NCBI GenBank assembly: GCA_011763485.2
Contig: JAANSK020231077.1
Location: forward strand, 1-24,172
Reading direction: 5' to 3'
Origin: Isoetes engelmannii
Taxonomy: Eukaryota > Streptophyta > Lycopodiopsida > Isoetales > Isoetaceae
Length of the DNA stretch: 24,172 nt
In this document: one piece after another, positions 1-8,586 of the stretch
Layout of the letters: every line of letters begins with the position of its first letter
Numbering within the stretch: the stretch's first letter is position 1
Made by a program: the position numbers and the translations under genes
The notes under the pieces: generated by a model
Database searches by the model: none
Seen by the model: the letters and a program-made list of their open reading frames with translations, nothing else
What the model was told of the DNA's origin: nothing

Positions 1-750
1 GTTATACAGTATAAAAAATTTGTACGAGCATACCCCACAAACGAGGACCGCTATCTACGGTCCAAATCAAGGCATAAATCGTGAATATGCCCATCCAGGC
101 ATAGACCTGGGCGCTGGCGATTTCAAGGGGAGTCATCTTCTTGACGGTCTGTTTGGTGCGGGCTATGCAAAGAATTTCACGAATCGAATCAGAGCCAAGG
201 CGCCTATGTAGCGCTTCACGAGCGGGAGCTAAGCTGAAAAGTGAAACTCTAATTTATGAGAGGGGTCAGGTGCCCTTTTATAGGGTTGGAAAAATTTTAT
301 GGTTTGGCATGGGGTGGTGAGAATACTTAATTATTTAAATAACATGTATCTTACCACTCCAAGTAATTGGGTTTCTTAGACATTTATCTTGAGGTGGATT
401 AGTGTGCGCCAGAAGGGCATTAGAAGATTTCTAATGGAGCTGTGGCCTTTTTGAGCACTGTTTTGCTAAAATTATTACTTATTTAAGGTTTAAGAGGTCA
501 AAACCTAGCATAACAAGGGCTAAAAAATCAAATTTACCCTATTCATTTTGTGATTTAGCTAAATTTTCAAGGTCAAGTAATGTCGAGGTGGGTTACTATG
601 CGCCAGAAGGCCATTAGGAAACTTTCAATAATGTTGTGGCGCGCTCTAACCCACCCTGGATCAATTTTGACAAATTTTATTTAAGTGAGGCTATCTGCCT
701 AGTGGTTTTTCTAACTGCTACTATCTAGCTACTCTACTAGCTATTACACC
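1..750 (-). mobile_element. LTR-like promoter block, probable old LTR-retrotransposon remnant
   Basis: Read on the minus strand, this block resembles the promoter part of a long terminal repeat. A purine-rich stretch (about 752-785) precedes a TG-starting border near 750. A U3-like AT-rich segment follows, then a TATA motif (CCTATAAAAGGG, about 276-287), then an open, unrecognised stretch running off the window start. Two imperfect direct repeats of about 56 bp (391-446 and 585-640) lie in the U3-like part. It does not resemble the neighbouring LTR at 896-2447, so it is probably not that element's second LTR. The TATA motif is seen directly. The LTR identity is inference, the family is unassigned and no capsid or polymerase coding is recognised. 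It could instead be unrelated intergenic DNA. Confidence 0.3.
391..640. repeat. Imperfect direct repeat, two units of about 56 bp, 194 bp apart
   Basis: Units at 391-446 and 585-640 share GAGGTGG, TGCGCCAGAAGG, CATTAG and TGTGGC in the same order. Mismatches are scattered between these blocks. The intervening 138 bp is AT-rich and not repeated. Repeats of this kind are common in U3 regions of LTR elements, which fits the surrounding block but does not prove it. Confidence 0.6.
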
Positions 751-879
751 TACCCCTTGGGGAATTTTTTTTCCCACTTTTTGAGGTTCTTGCTTGGGAT
801 TTAGTTCCCATGCTGAATTTCTAGGACAGTTAGAACTATGAGTGATAGCCAGTGCTTGATCTTGGTCAACCAAGATCAT

Positions 880-2447
880 TGCTCTGATACCATTCTGATG
901 TCCCCAGCTAGTATACGATGCTCCCATCGTATAGAAACTGGAGTTCCCCCCTCGTCGGCCACACACCAACGAAAGGCTGTCCATCTGACGTGGGATCCTT
1001 GATGGTGAGCAAGGGTCCACATGGGAGGGTTGGACGTGTCATTGATCCCGTCTCCCTCAGGATCCACCTATCAGTGCGGAAGCATAAACGTAAGTACAAA
1101 CATCAAACATAAGCAATACAATACCACCTCAATGGGTGGGCATCACCATACACCTGTAACAACATAACAAAATAACATCAAAAGGGAAATCCTACCCAAT
1201 GCTCAGACTCTAAGGTATGACTGACGGCTTGGGTCTCCAGAGTTCATTGTAGACAGAATTCATGGCAATGGATTTGGCTGGCAATAGAACATAGCTGTTG
1301 GGTAGTCCACTCCATCCGCCCCTCCTATGCATACTTTGCAGATAGGCTGATAAGTCTTAGGACCTGGCCGTAGCCTGCCGGGAGCATAGCCAAAGGGGCT
1401 ATTCTTGGGTTGCATCTTCCCAATCCCGATGAGGTAGGAAGGGACTGCTTCCTTCCAGGAAATAAGTGCCATAACATGTGAGCTAGAGGGTTACCACTGC
1501 TCGTACACGACTGGAACCCCCTTGAAGGAGGCTGAACCATCCCAAGAGGTGTCGAGCCCATACCAGAGCCTCACACAATGCATACAAGTATTAGGCCTAG
1601 CTCAGTAGGCTTTACACACTAGAGGGATCAATTGTTCTGGGACATGCTCTCTCTTATCAACCGGTCTGGCCCCGCCACCCACAGCACATGCGGGCTCTTA
1701 TGCACATGCCGCAATTAGTTGAGAACTAATCAGGCCTACAACTAGGATCATACTACACAAGGCTGGGTCTCTATCCCCCTTCCCAATACACAAGAGACGA
1801 ATTCATCATCCAATGATCATCACAGATGCATAAACAATGTAATAGAATAGAATACCAATCTATCTAACAACAGAGTTAGCTTCATTGGTCAGTTCTTCGC
1901 ACCTAGGGTTGGAATGGGGACAAGAATGGCCAACGGCTAGCTCAGAGGAATAATAGGGCAAGAAACACCTACCATAACCCTGGTTGGAGGGTATTGCTCC
2001 TTTGAAGGCCTCCATCTCTGCTCAAAAATGGTCCGAGACGGTGGTAGTCGAGATTCCCAAGAATGGGGCAGCTAGGATGTTCCTCGGGCTGAATGCAAAT
2101 GCTGCTGATGGCAAAATCCTCTGCTGCTGGTGCTGATCCGAAAAGGGAGGCATTTTTAGGGTTTGTCCCCTTTTATAGAAAATGTCCCTTTTAGGGCACA
2201 CAAATCTAGGGTTTGATGGTAATGGATTAGGCCATAGAATCATGCCATGTGGCAGTTAGCATAATACATTGATATGTTGCAACATGTGCAATATATTTGG
2301 GGTCTAGGGGTGCGTCACCCCATGGATTGCCCTATACGAAGTACTGAGTACATGTCATACGTACAGCATGTCGTACGTACAACATGTACTAGTGACGTGG
2401 CCAGTATAATATACGTCTTATACCTTATATTATCCTGGAACGTCACA
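880..2447 (-). mobile_element. LTR (about 1.55 kb) plus tRNA-Met primer-binding site of an LTR retrotransposon, probably Ty3/Gypsy
   Basis: On the minus strand TGGTATCAGAGCA (880-892) matches the usual plant initiator-Met tRNA primer-binding site. It lies three bases inside a CA-ending border at 896. The LTR would run from 2447 (TGTGACGTTCC) down to 896. A TATA motif (CTATAAAAGGGG, about 2172-2183) lies near its upstream end, so U3 is short and R-U5 long. The 2447 border falls exactly where recognisable LINE coding begins, which suggests insertion into that LINE. The long LTR and the style of its start favour Ty3/Gypsy over Copia, but no polymerase is in view to prove it. No second matching LTR is in the window. 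The copy looks old and non-functional. Terminal inverted repeats beyond TG/CA are not clear. Confidence 0.6.
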
Positions 2448-3877
2448 CATATGACAGTGTTGATTGGGCTTTTTTGGAAAAGTGTCTCTTGGAGCTCGGT
2501 TTTGTTGCACAATTCACAACAGATGTCATGAGATTCCACTAATCTGCCCACTCTGCTGTTCTTTTCCAGGGAGAGCCTTCGGCATTATTTTAGGTTGGCT
2601 GTGACATTCGGCAAGCTTGCCCATTGGCACTATTGTTATTCACAGTTGTAGCAGAGGTCCTTTCTCAGATATTTTCACTTGTAGCACATGATGGCATTTT
2701 GCATGGACTCCCCATGCACAATCGGTCGCAGGAGATCTATAATCAGTATGCAGATGATACTTTTCTTTTTCTAAAGGCTGATGAGCAAAATTTGGAGAAT
2801 GCCATCACACTTTTGGACTCATTTTCCCTAGCATCTGGCATATTTGTTGGCTGTCAGAAGTGTACTGCATTGTGGACATTGAATTCTCCAGCTCCACCGT
2901 GTGTTACTACATTTCCATGGAAGGTCCTTCCTCATGGTAAGACAACCAAACTTCTAGGTATCCCTATGGGGATTCATATGTCATCAGGAGATGTATAGGA
3001 TGCTGTTATCAAAGGCTTGGAAAAGCACTCGTTCTGGTGGTCCACAACCAAATTGTCAATGGTAGGTCGTATTACTGTAGCCAAATCAGTTTTAAGTAGC
3101 ACACATGTATATATGGCTTCAATGATATTGGCGCCACAAGTGAAGATACAGCTCATCATTAGAATTATTAGGAATTTCACCTGGGGTGGCACAGAATAAG
3201 GGGCTGATATCAAGGTCAGTTGGGAAAAGTGCCTTTTTCAGAAGCACTATGGGGGCCTTGGGATGATCATTTTCTTTTACAGAGAAAAGTTTTGATCTCC
3301 AAGTTCATCTGGAGGATCTTAAACAATATTGAGGAGTCTCCAGGCTCTCGGCTTCTGTACCAGTCCTTGCAGTTTTGTGTCTCCTTTGGTTCTCGGTCAG
3401 TCAAGCCATTGCTTCCCTGGGCTCTTTTCTATCCACTATCAGCTTATCCTAATGCTTTTCCTTTCCTCAGAGGGCTGCTTGATGCATGGAACACCGTATG
3501 CAATCTTTTCCATTTTCACCCTATGGCAAGGAGTTTTACTGGAGATAGTTGTTGGTGGATTCCTTTGAGTGATAACCAAACAGATGCGCCTCTGGTATCA
3601 TCAATTCACCCTCTGACACAAAGACGCTGAAGATTAGCAGGCGTGCTTACAATTTCTGCATGGTATAGTAAGATACGATTGCTGACATGGGAAGAATTCT
3701 GGACCAAGTTCCTCCTTTTGAGATGGGATCATGCAATTTGGCAAAAGGTAGTCTCCATACTTCCTCCTATACCACAGTAGTAGCCTGCCATCTTTGGGTG
3801 ATTCATGAGAATGTTAAGATCGAGCACTTGGTTAATTCTTTGTATAAGATCCTTCTTGCTGCTGAGGTGTTGGCCCC
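2443..3877 (+). mobile_element. L1-type LINE, ORF2 reverse transcriptase region (first segment, decayed)
   Basis: This is the oldest element of the nest. Pieces of an L1-clade ORF2 can be read in several frames: TYDSVDWAFLEKCLLELGF (from about 2449), RQACPLALLLF (about 2615), the catalytic block YADDTFLFL (about 2747-2773), then the thumb region with KLSMVGRITVAKSVL (about 3050) and IIRNFTWGG (about 3170). A KVSWEKC...GGLGM block follows near 3215. Polymerase activity would copy LINE RNA at a nicked target. The endonuclease half of ORF2 and all of ORF1 are missing on the 5' side, where a minus-strand LTR begins. Several stops and frame changes show that it is dead. The element resumes at 5242 after a hAT insertion. 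Confidence 0.9.
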
Positions 3878-3945
3878 CAGGGCTTGAATTTGACGGGTTT
3901 CACGCCTGTTTTTTGGGGATTTTGCCCGTCAAAACAAGTAAAAAA

Positions 3946-4043
3946 GTTGTTGTCTCTTCGGGGCAGTTCGTCTTCCTCTTCACTCACCTTGTATCATTGC
4001 TTTTCTTTTAATTTAATGCGACATGGTTCTTCAAAAAACAAAA
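3946..4043 (+). mobile_element. Short 5'-truncated LINE tail inside the hAT element
   Basis: About 98 bp ending in an A-rich tail (CTTCAAAAAACAAAAAAA) are flanked by the direct repeat AAAACAAGTAAAAAA, at 3931-3945 and again from about 4044. The pyrimidine-rich body (CTTGTATCATTGCTTTTC) resembles an L1 3' UTR and the 3' end of the host LINE near 7500-7560. The 15-bp duplication plus A-tail is the standard mark of target-primed reverse transcription of a heavily 5'-truncated copy. The duplication is A-rich, so its exact limits are uncertain. Confidence 0.65.
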
Positions 4044-4516
4044 AAAACAAGTAAAAAAAAAGTGCCTAGCAAATGAAAGGCAGCAATTGGGCAATTGCCT
4101 GTCATAGAGAAAGGCAACTACAAAATATACCTAGCATTTGAAAGACTAGGATTAATCATTTGCCTGTCATTTTTCTTGTTATATATATCCCAAAAAAAAA
4201 ATCATATAACATTTTATTATGCATTTTATTATACCAATATCGAACCATTAATCTGTAACGAAGACATTTTTTTGGCTCTACTCTGCAATCATCGACGACA
4301 ACAATAGGCAGGTTCTTGCCGCCCATTGCCGCCCAAACCATAGCATCAGAGCTACTCAATCGAGAGGGAGGAGTAAAACCAGAGCAGAGTAGCGATTCAA
4401 TGGAAAGGGAGGAGGAATAGATCGATTCATTAGATCCCGGAGCAGATCGGCCACGCTAGCGGATCCAGCAAAAGGTTAGACCTTCCTTCACCCATTGCTC
4501 CTTCAGCCATTCCTTC

Positions 4517-4986
4517 CTTCTGTCTGCTTATGCTATTGATGATGTTATAAGGGATGACGAGACTAAGGAATGGTTGGAAAACTTGCTTGCCAAGTTTGCT
4601 TCGAAAGTAGACATAGCTAGATGTTTGAGTGAGAGGGAGGACTTTGTTGAGACACTTTTCAGGGTTGCCAAGAACAAAGGGATGGTGGTGGCTTGGACTA
4701 TATGCAGCAATGAAAATGGAACGTGTGACAGTTGGTGGGAAAGTGTACCAGCATTGATTAACTTATGGCAGTGTGGTATGGTCATTGCTGGAAGCACAAC
4801 CTCTTGAGAGGTTGTTCTTGCCAAAATGCTATTAAGAGTGCTACAAGATCGAGCATGAACTTAGAGACACTTGATGCTACAATATGTGTGTCATTGTGGG
4901 ATGAACCATTTGAAAGCATAGACTGGCAAACATGTTACAAAGACTGGTATGAAGCGAAGCAAAGGAGAGGAATGCCACTTGAATAA
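4517..4986 (+). pseudogene. hAT transposase C-terminal (dimerisation) domain remnant
   Basis: An open stretch from about 4530 reads AIDDVIRDDETKEWLENLL and later SWWESVPALINLW...GSTTS, ending in a stop at 4805-4807. The neighbouring frame continues with CSCQNAIKSATRSSMNLETL and SIDWQTCYKDWYEAKQRRG to the stop at about 4984-4986. The pattern WW...P.L...STTS.ER...QN.IK...R..L..ETLD is the hAT C-terminal dimerisation region, and the QN-IK-R spacing recalls the ZNF862/KIAA1586-like hAT group (from memory). One frame change separates the halves near 4800-4815. Nothing matching the BED zinc finger or the DDE catalytic core is seen, so the piece cannot encode an active transposase. Confidence 0.6.
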
Positions 4987-5241
4987 GTTGATGTATTGAT
5001 TTTAAGCTTTAAACTACTTTTTTTGTTTTACTAGTATCATTACGTATTTTACACACTTACACTTTTAATGGAAAATTGTGTTGTTCTATGTATTTGAGGG
5101 AAAAAATTGATTTCTGTCATTTTAACTTTTTGCCTGGCATTTGAAAGGCTTGAATTTTGAAACTTCTTATCAGGTGAAAGGAGTAAATCAATTTCACCCA
5201 TCCCTTGAAAATTAAGGGGGGGCCGTCAAATTCAAGCATTG

Positions 5242-5621
5242 GTTGCCCCCCTCACAAAAGTAGCCTTTGGTGGTACTAGTTATTGACAGAAAGCAGTTCA
5301 GAAATGGGTTTGGGATAAGCTACTCCATCTCAAGTTGTTAGTGGCAGATCATAGATGTGTGCGTGACAATGTGCTGGTCCACAGGTTTCGTCCTCAAGTA
5401 TCTGCAGCATACCCCTTATGTGCTCAGAGGACTAAGACGATTGAGCATTGTTTCTTTTTGTGTCAGCGTGCTAGACCAGCTTGGTTGTGGCTTAAAGTCT
5501 ATTCAATTGCAATTTAAACAGTCAGGAGGTGCTATTGGGAGTGTACCCAAGTTCCTGGGACAGTCTGGCAAATAGGGCACTTCATCTACCTTCAGCATGG
5601 ATTATTTGGTCAATTTGGAAA
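5242..5621 (+). mobile_element. LINE ORF2 second segment: zinc-binding (zf-RVT) domain
   Basis: The LINE resumes directly after the hAT right end. The reading AVQKWVWDKLLHLKLLVADH...RDNVLVHRF (about 5290-5386), YPLCAQRTKTIEHCFFLCQ (about 5410-5466) and RPAWLWLK (to about 5500) is the plant reverse-transcriptase zinc-binding domain, with Cys pair, His and Cys in the usual order. ALHLPSAWIIWSIWKR (5578-5625) is the conserved tail motif. The frame changes once between these blocks. The segment stops where the minus-strand ORF1-only element begins. Confidence 0.85.
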
Positions 5622-5808
5622 AGATAATATAAGATAAAGATAAAGATTTTAAATGTCACGCCACTAGGCAGCGCCCAATCGAACATGTGATGGCAGTACA
5701 AGGGGCCGAGGCCCAAGGAACAACCAAACCAAGGAGGGGGCTCGCCCTCCGCTCAACAGGAACATTTTAGTTTGTTATTACACAATGATAGTTCTATACA
5801 ATGCTACA

Positions 5809-6645
5809 CTATTCAGTAACGGACCAGGGATCATCTGGCCAGTGGTCACGAACTATTGCCTTGCCACCTCTGTAGACAGCCCATTTTCCTTGTGCCCACG
5901 CTCCTTGTACTCTGCACAGCTCTTGGTGCTGTCTAGACAACTGCAAGGGGGAGAGATCCTTCTGAACGGAGAAACGTGTGCCTCTGAGCCGATTACCATG
6001 CAGCAGTACAAAGAGTCGGTCATGAAGTGCACGGAACCGAACCAAGATATGTCGGGGACGGTCTAGACGGTGTGGCCCAACGCGCGTGGCTTCAAGAATT
6101 CCTGGAGCTTGTATGACCATGGTCTCTGTGAAAAACTTTTCGGCCTCTTGCATTCCCGTACCTGCGCCTGTCTCAGACATGCCTACTATACGAAGATGCA
6201 AATTCCTGGATTCCTGCATAGGCTCCTGCGCTTCAGTCTCCAGATCATCCTGGATTTGTAGGCCCACCTCAACTGTATGGGGCCAATAAGTCTGCACGGC
6301 CTCCTCTCTCCCAGGGGCCTTCTCAACCGAACGCGGTGCGGGCGGAGAGGGGTCGCCATGATGTACATAGTCATGTATGAGGAACTGGAGCAGTTCCACG
6401 GCCTGTGTCCAAAGCTCAAAAGGCAGGTAGGCCAAAGTATCTGTGAACGTAATGGATGATTTGAGTGACGTCGTTACAGACGTGAGGACAGAAGAAATGG
6501 CAGGCGGATCAAAGTGCGGGGTAGAAGCATCTGAACATGGCACATTGGGAACTGGGGAAGATACTGGAGGGGACTGTTGGGTCACTGGAGAGGCCTGATG
6601 GGAAAGCTTGGCCTTTCGGGCCTTTTCTTTGGCCTTACGAGTCAT
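5809..6645 (-). CDS. LINE-1 ORF1p-like RNA-binding protein (transposase_22 type)
   Basis: An intact 278-residue frame starts at MTRKAKEKARKAK. An ATG 15 codons upstream (6690) is in frame but lacks the basic start typical of these proteins. The order is a Lys/Arg-rich N terminus, a Ser/Pro/Thr-rich linker to about residue 70, a middle segment, then NLHLRIVGMSE (about residue 150), RPRHILVRF (about 195-203) and TRFSVQKDLSPLQLSRQHQE to KWAVYRGGKAIVRD. This NLRIVG / RP-RHI-V-F / KDL-P-Q order matches the RRM-like and C-terminal domains of L1 ORF1p, which coats LINE RNA as a chaperone. No CCHC zinc knuckle is seen, unlike most flowering-plant L1 ORF1 proteins. The frame is uninterrupted while the surrounding LINE is broken, so this insertion is younger. 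No reverse transcriptase follows it. Confidence 0.75.
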   Translation of the reverse strand: MTRKAKEKARKAKLSHQASPVTQQSPPVSSPVPNVPCSDASTPHFDPPAISSVLTSVTTSLKSSITFTDTLAYLPFELWTQAVELLQFLIHDYVHHGDPSPPAPRSVEKAPGREEAVQTYWPHTVEVGLQIQDDLETEAQEPMQESRNLHLRIVGMSETGAGTGMQEAEKFFTETMVIQAPGILEATRVGPHRLDRPRHILVRFRALHDRLFVLLHGNRLRGTRFSVQKDLSPLQLSRQHQELCRVQGAWAQGKWAVYRGGKAIVRDHWPDDPWSVTE

Positions 6646-7202
6646 CGGGTATAATCCAAAGTGGGCCACGGGAAGCAAGAACAGATACAATCAATGTAAG
6701 CGCTGGGCGGGTGCAGAGAAATAAGGAGACAAAGTTGGACAGATCGGAAGCAGCAGCATGAGAAGCTAGAGTCGGGTGATTACAGTAACGAATACTGGCT
6801 GGAAAGAAGAAAGAAAGGAAGCAATCAGAGACAAGACACAAGAGGACAACGGCAGGTGGAAGCAACAACACTAACAGGAAGGGACTCAAGATAGAACAAA
6901 CCCAAACTTCCTGACCTGGGGTGACGATGCAAGTGGAACTGGAGGGACGGTGGCAGCTCCCGCCCCTGGATCCGGGCAATAGGTCGGTGCAGCTCCCGAC
7001 CAGGCAAGGTCACTGCAGATAAAGTCATTGGTGTTGCGTTGCACTATTGAGAAAGCACTTCGTGCGCGTGGGTCTGGGCTAAGCCCACCGTTGGCTGGCT
7101 GGATGCACCAAACAGTAACGAGATCCTTAATAAAAAAAGGGGTGCAGAACGCGATGATGCCTCTGGCCGAGCCTGGTCCTGAAAAGCACTGGATGAAGTG
7201 AT

Positions 7203-7259
7203 CGCCTTGTGCTTAGGCGCTGGATGGACCGACCGCCTTGTGCTTAGGCGCTGGATGGA
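7203..7259. repeat. Tandem 31-bp duplication at the 5' end of the ORF1-only element
   Basis: A 26-bp sequence beginning CGCCTTGTGCTTAGGCGC occurs at 7203-7228 and again at 7234-7259, a 31-bp period. Each copy contains a small inverted repeat (GCGCC/GGCGC-like around TTGTGCTTA). It lies at the presumed start of the minus-strand element's leader, where LINE promoter monomers are sometimes repeated. Confidence 0.75.
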
Positions 7260-7571
7260 AATCCTTTGATCCCCTTCATCTTCAAGGGCATTAGAACCCC
7301 TGATCCTCAAGTGCTTGTTGAAGCTAGGCAACACATTGTCAAATCCTATATGTCTTCATCAGTTAAGGGCGAAGTGAAGAATCGTATTTGGATCCCTTAT
7401 CTTCAGATCAACACTTATGTATAACTCTTTCGAGTACTGTATGTTAAAAGGTGGCAGGTGGTTTTGCCTTGGTGGACAATTTCTCCACTGGGTTTTCAGT
7501 CCCCCATCTATGTTTGTACCTTTTTTTTCTGATTAATAGAGTTTCACGTCCTTCAAAAAAAAAATAAAAAT
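7260..7571 (+). mobile_element. LINE third segment: ORF2 C terminus, 3' UTR and A-tail
   Basis: The LINE resumes with PFIFKGIRTPDPQVLVEA and HIVKSYM (about 7273-7354), the usual end of plant L1 ORF2 after the IWSIWK motif seen at 5605-5625. A stop follows TYV near 7423. The 3' UTR contains a pyrimidine run (TACCTTTTTTTTCTG, about 7516-7531) and ends in TCCTTC plus an A-tail (7555-7571). This closes the element that began near 2443. Confidence 0.75.
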
Positions 7572-8000
7572 TATACAGACCTATATAATAACCACTTTGA
7601 TGTAGATGGTCTATTTATAGGTGCTTGTGTGCGTATGCAATAAAAGGTTGTGAATTTTTTTGTAGAGCTAGACAATTCCCTTGAGTGGGTTCACATGCAA
7701 CCTTAATCGGCAGGCTTTCTAATCCAAGAACTCCCAGCCGTTGATCTAAGCTCTGTGATAGAGCATAACAGGCAATGTTCAACAACAAAAATTGTAAGAA
7801 GGCAGCAACACGAGACTTGAAGGCTGCCGAGCCTATAATAATATGACTGTGGAGTTATGGGGCTGCCGAGCCTGTGATAATCCTTCAGTGGAGCTGATAA
7901 TCCAGCTATGGGGCTGCCGAACCTGTGATAATCTGGCTCGTAAAGTTGATAATCCAGCTGTGGGTGCAGCTTTGGGTGAGGCTGCTTGCCTGCCGGTTAA
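7572..8000. repeat. Gene-free stretch with three degenerate GGCTGCCGA copies
   Basis: No gene is recognised. The motif GGCTGCCGAGCCTGTGATAAT or a close variant starts at 7822, 7861 and 7912. GATAATCCAGCT-GTGG-type sequence also recurs between 7890 and 7965. The spacing (39 then 51 bp) is irregular, so this is a decayed short tandem array. It leads directly into the inverted repeat at 8001-8110. Confidence 0.5.
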
Positions 8001-8110
8001 GGGGGTCAATCCCCCTTGCTCGCCTGTTATGGCTGAGATAAACAGGCTCGCCCCCCCGGGCTCGCCTGTTTATCAGCCATAACAGGCTCTCAAAGGGGAT
8101 TAACCCCCTC
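8001..8110. repeat. Near-perfect 50-bp stem inverted repeat, upstream of TML
   Basis: The left arm 8001-8050 and right arm 8061-8110 are reverse complements over about 50 bp, with a 2-nt bulge and a few mismatches. GCCTGTTATGGCTGAGATAA on the left pairs with TTATCAGCCATAACAGGC on the right, and GGGGGTCAATCCCCCTT pairs with AAGGGGATTAACCCC. The 10-nt loop is CCCCCCCGGG. The structure lies about 480 bp upstream of the TML start. It could be a small foldback element, a cruciform or the stem of a hairpin RNA. Only the symmetry is seen directly. Confidence 0.85.
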
Positions 8111-8586
8111 ATCACCAGAGAGATGAACTGGCTCTTTGCTAACATTTCCACTTAATCTGTTATGTGGCATCACTTTTAAAACTTATAGGAAATTCTTCAT
8201 ATTGGAACGGATAATGGTGCGTTCAATTTTTGAATGTTTTGAGCTGACACAAAGATAGACATTCCTATCATTTTGAATTCGCACCTATTCGATAAAGAGA
8301 AATGTTTAAGATGGCCTTGGTCGCCACAATAAATTACTTGTATCTGTAAATCATAGGGGGACAGTTTTGGGGGTTGATATTCTTGGCCGTAAAAATAAAA
8401 CCAAGACCGAAATTAAATCGTAAGAAGAATTGTTTTGCCACGTTGGCAGAAATAAAAGAAATACATTCAGCGGTATTTTTTAAAGAAAATGAAAAGTGCA
8501 AACAAAATTTGAGCCTACAGCATGAAATGTGGAGGCAGTGACTGAGTTGTGCGGGAGGCCAGATCTGTGGTGTATGAGCTGCAGCT
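8111..8586 (+). promoter_or_regulatory. Presumed TML promoter and 5' UTR
   Basis: This is AT-rich, gene-free DNA immediately upstream of the TML start codon. No canonical TATA motif is seen at a convincing distance, so the transcription start cannot be placed. The last 80 bp before the ATG are richer in G and C, as expected for a 5' UTR. The call rests on position only. Confidence 0.4.

Larger units (their letters stand above)
3878..5241. mobile_element. hAT-family DNA transposon, decayed, inserted in the LINE
   Basis: The left end CAGGGCTTGAATTTGACGG (3878-3896) is mirrored at the right end, CCGTCAAATTCAAGC (5223-5237), followed by ATTG. A CAGGG terminus is typical of hAT elements. The 8-bp flanks TTGGCCCC (3870-3877) and GTTGCCCC (5242-5249) agree at six of eight positions, as an aged 8-bp hAT target duplication would. 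Subterminal hairpins are present: TTTGACGGG at 3889-3897 pairs with CCCGTCAAA at 3925-3933, and GGTGAAA at 5173-5179 with TTTCACC at 5192-5198. The interior carries a transposase C-terminal remnant. LINE coding lies on both sides, so the hAT is the younger element. At 1.36 kb it is an internally reduced, non-autonomous copy. Confidence 0.85.
5622..7259 (-). mobile_element. Minus-strand LINE-like element with ORF1 but no ORF2 (half-LINE)
   Basis: Transcribed leftward, the element consists of a roughly 610-bp leader, an intact ORF1 (6645-5809), about 180 bp of 3' UTR and a short repetitive tail of (ATCTTT)-type units (5622-5650). The leader starts with a 26-bp sequence present twice (7203-7228 and 7234-7259). 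The 3' UTR contains the hairpin-capable GAGGGCGAGCCCCCTC (about 5736-5751). Host LINE ORF2 coding is present on both sides (to 5621 and from about 7260), so this is an insertion in the opposite orientation. TGGAAA (5616-5621 and 7256-7261) is a candidate target duplication but overlaps the leader repeat. The lack of any reverse transcriptase between ORF1 and the tail is the striking feature. Confidence 0.6.

Noticed and set aside
141-163. Minus-strand peptide ARTKQT resembling the start of histone H3
   Set aside because: The six-residue match is preceded by an open frame rather than a start Met, and what follows (VKKMTPLEIASAQ) is not H3. It is treated as coincidence inside an LTR-like block.
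721-1020. Minus-strand 99-codon ORF across the primer-binding site
   Set aside because: It spans the LTR border and primer-binding site, which are noncoding in these elements, and shows no gag-like features.
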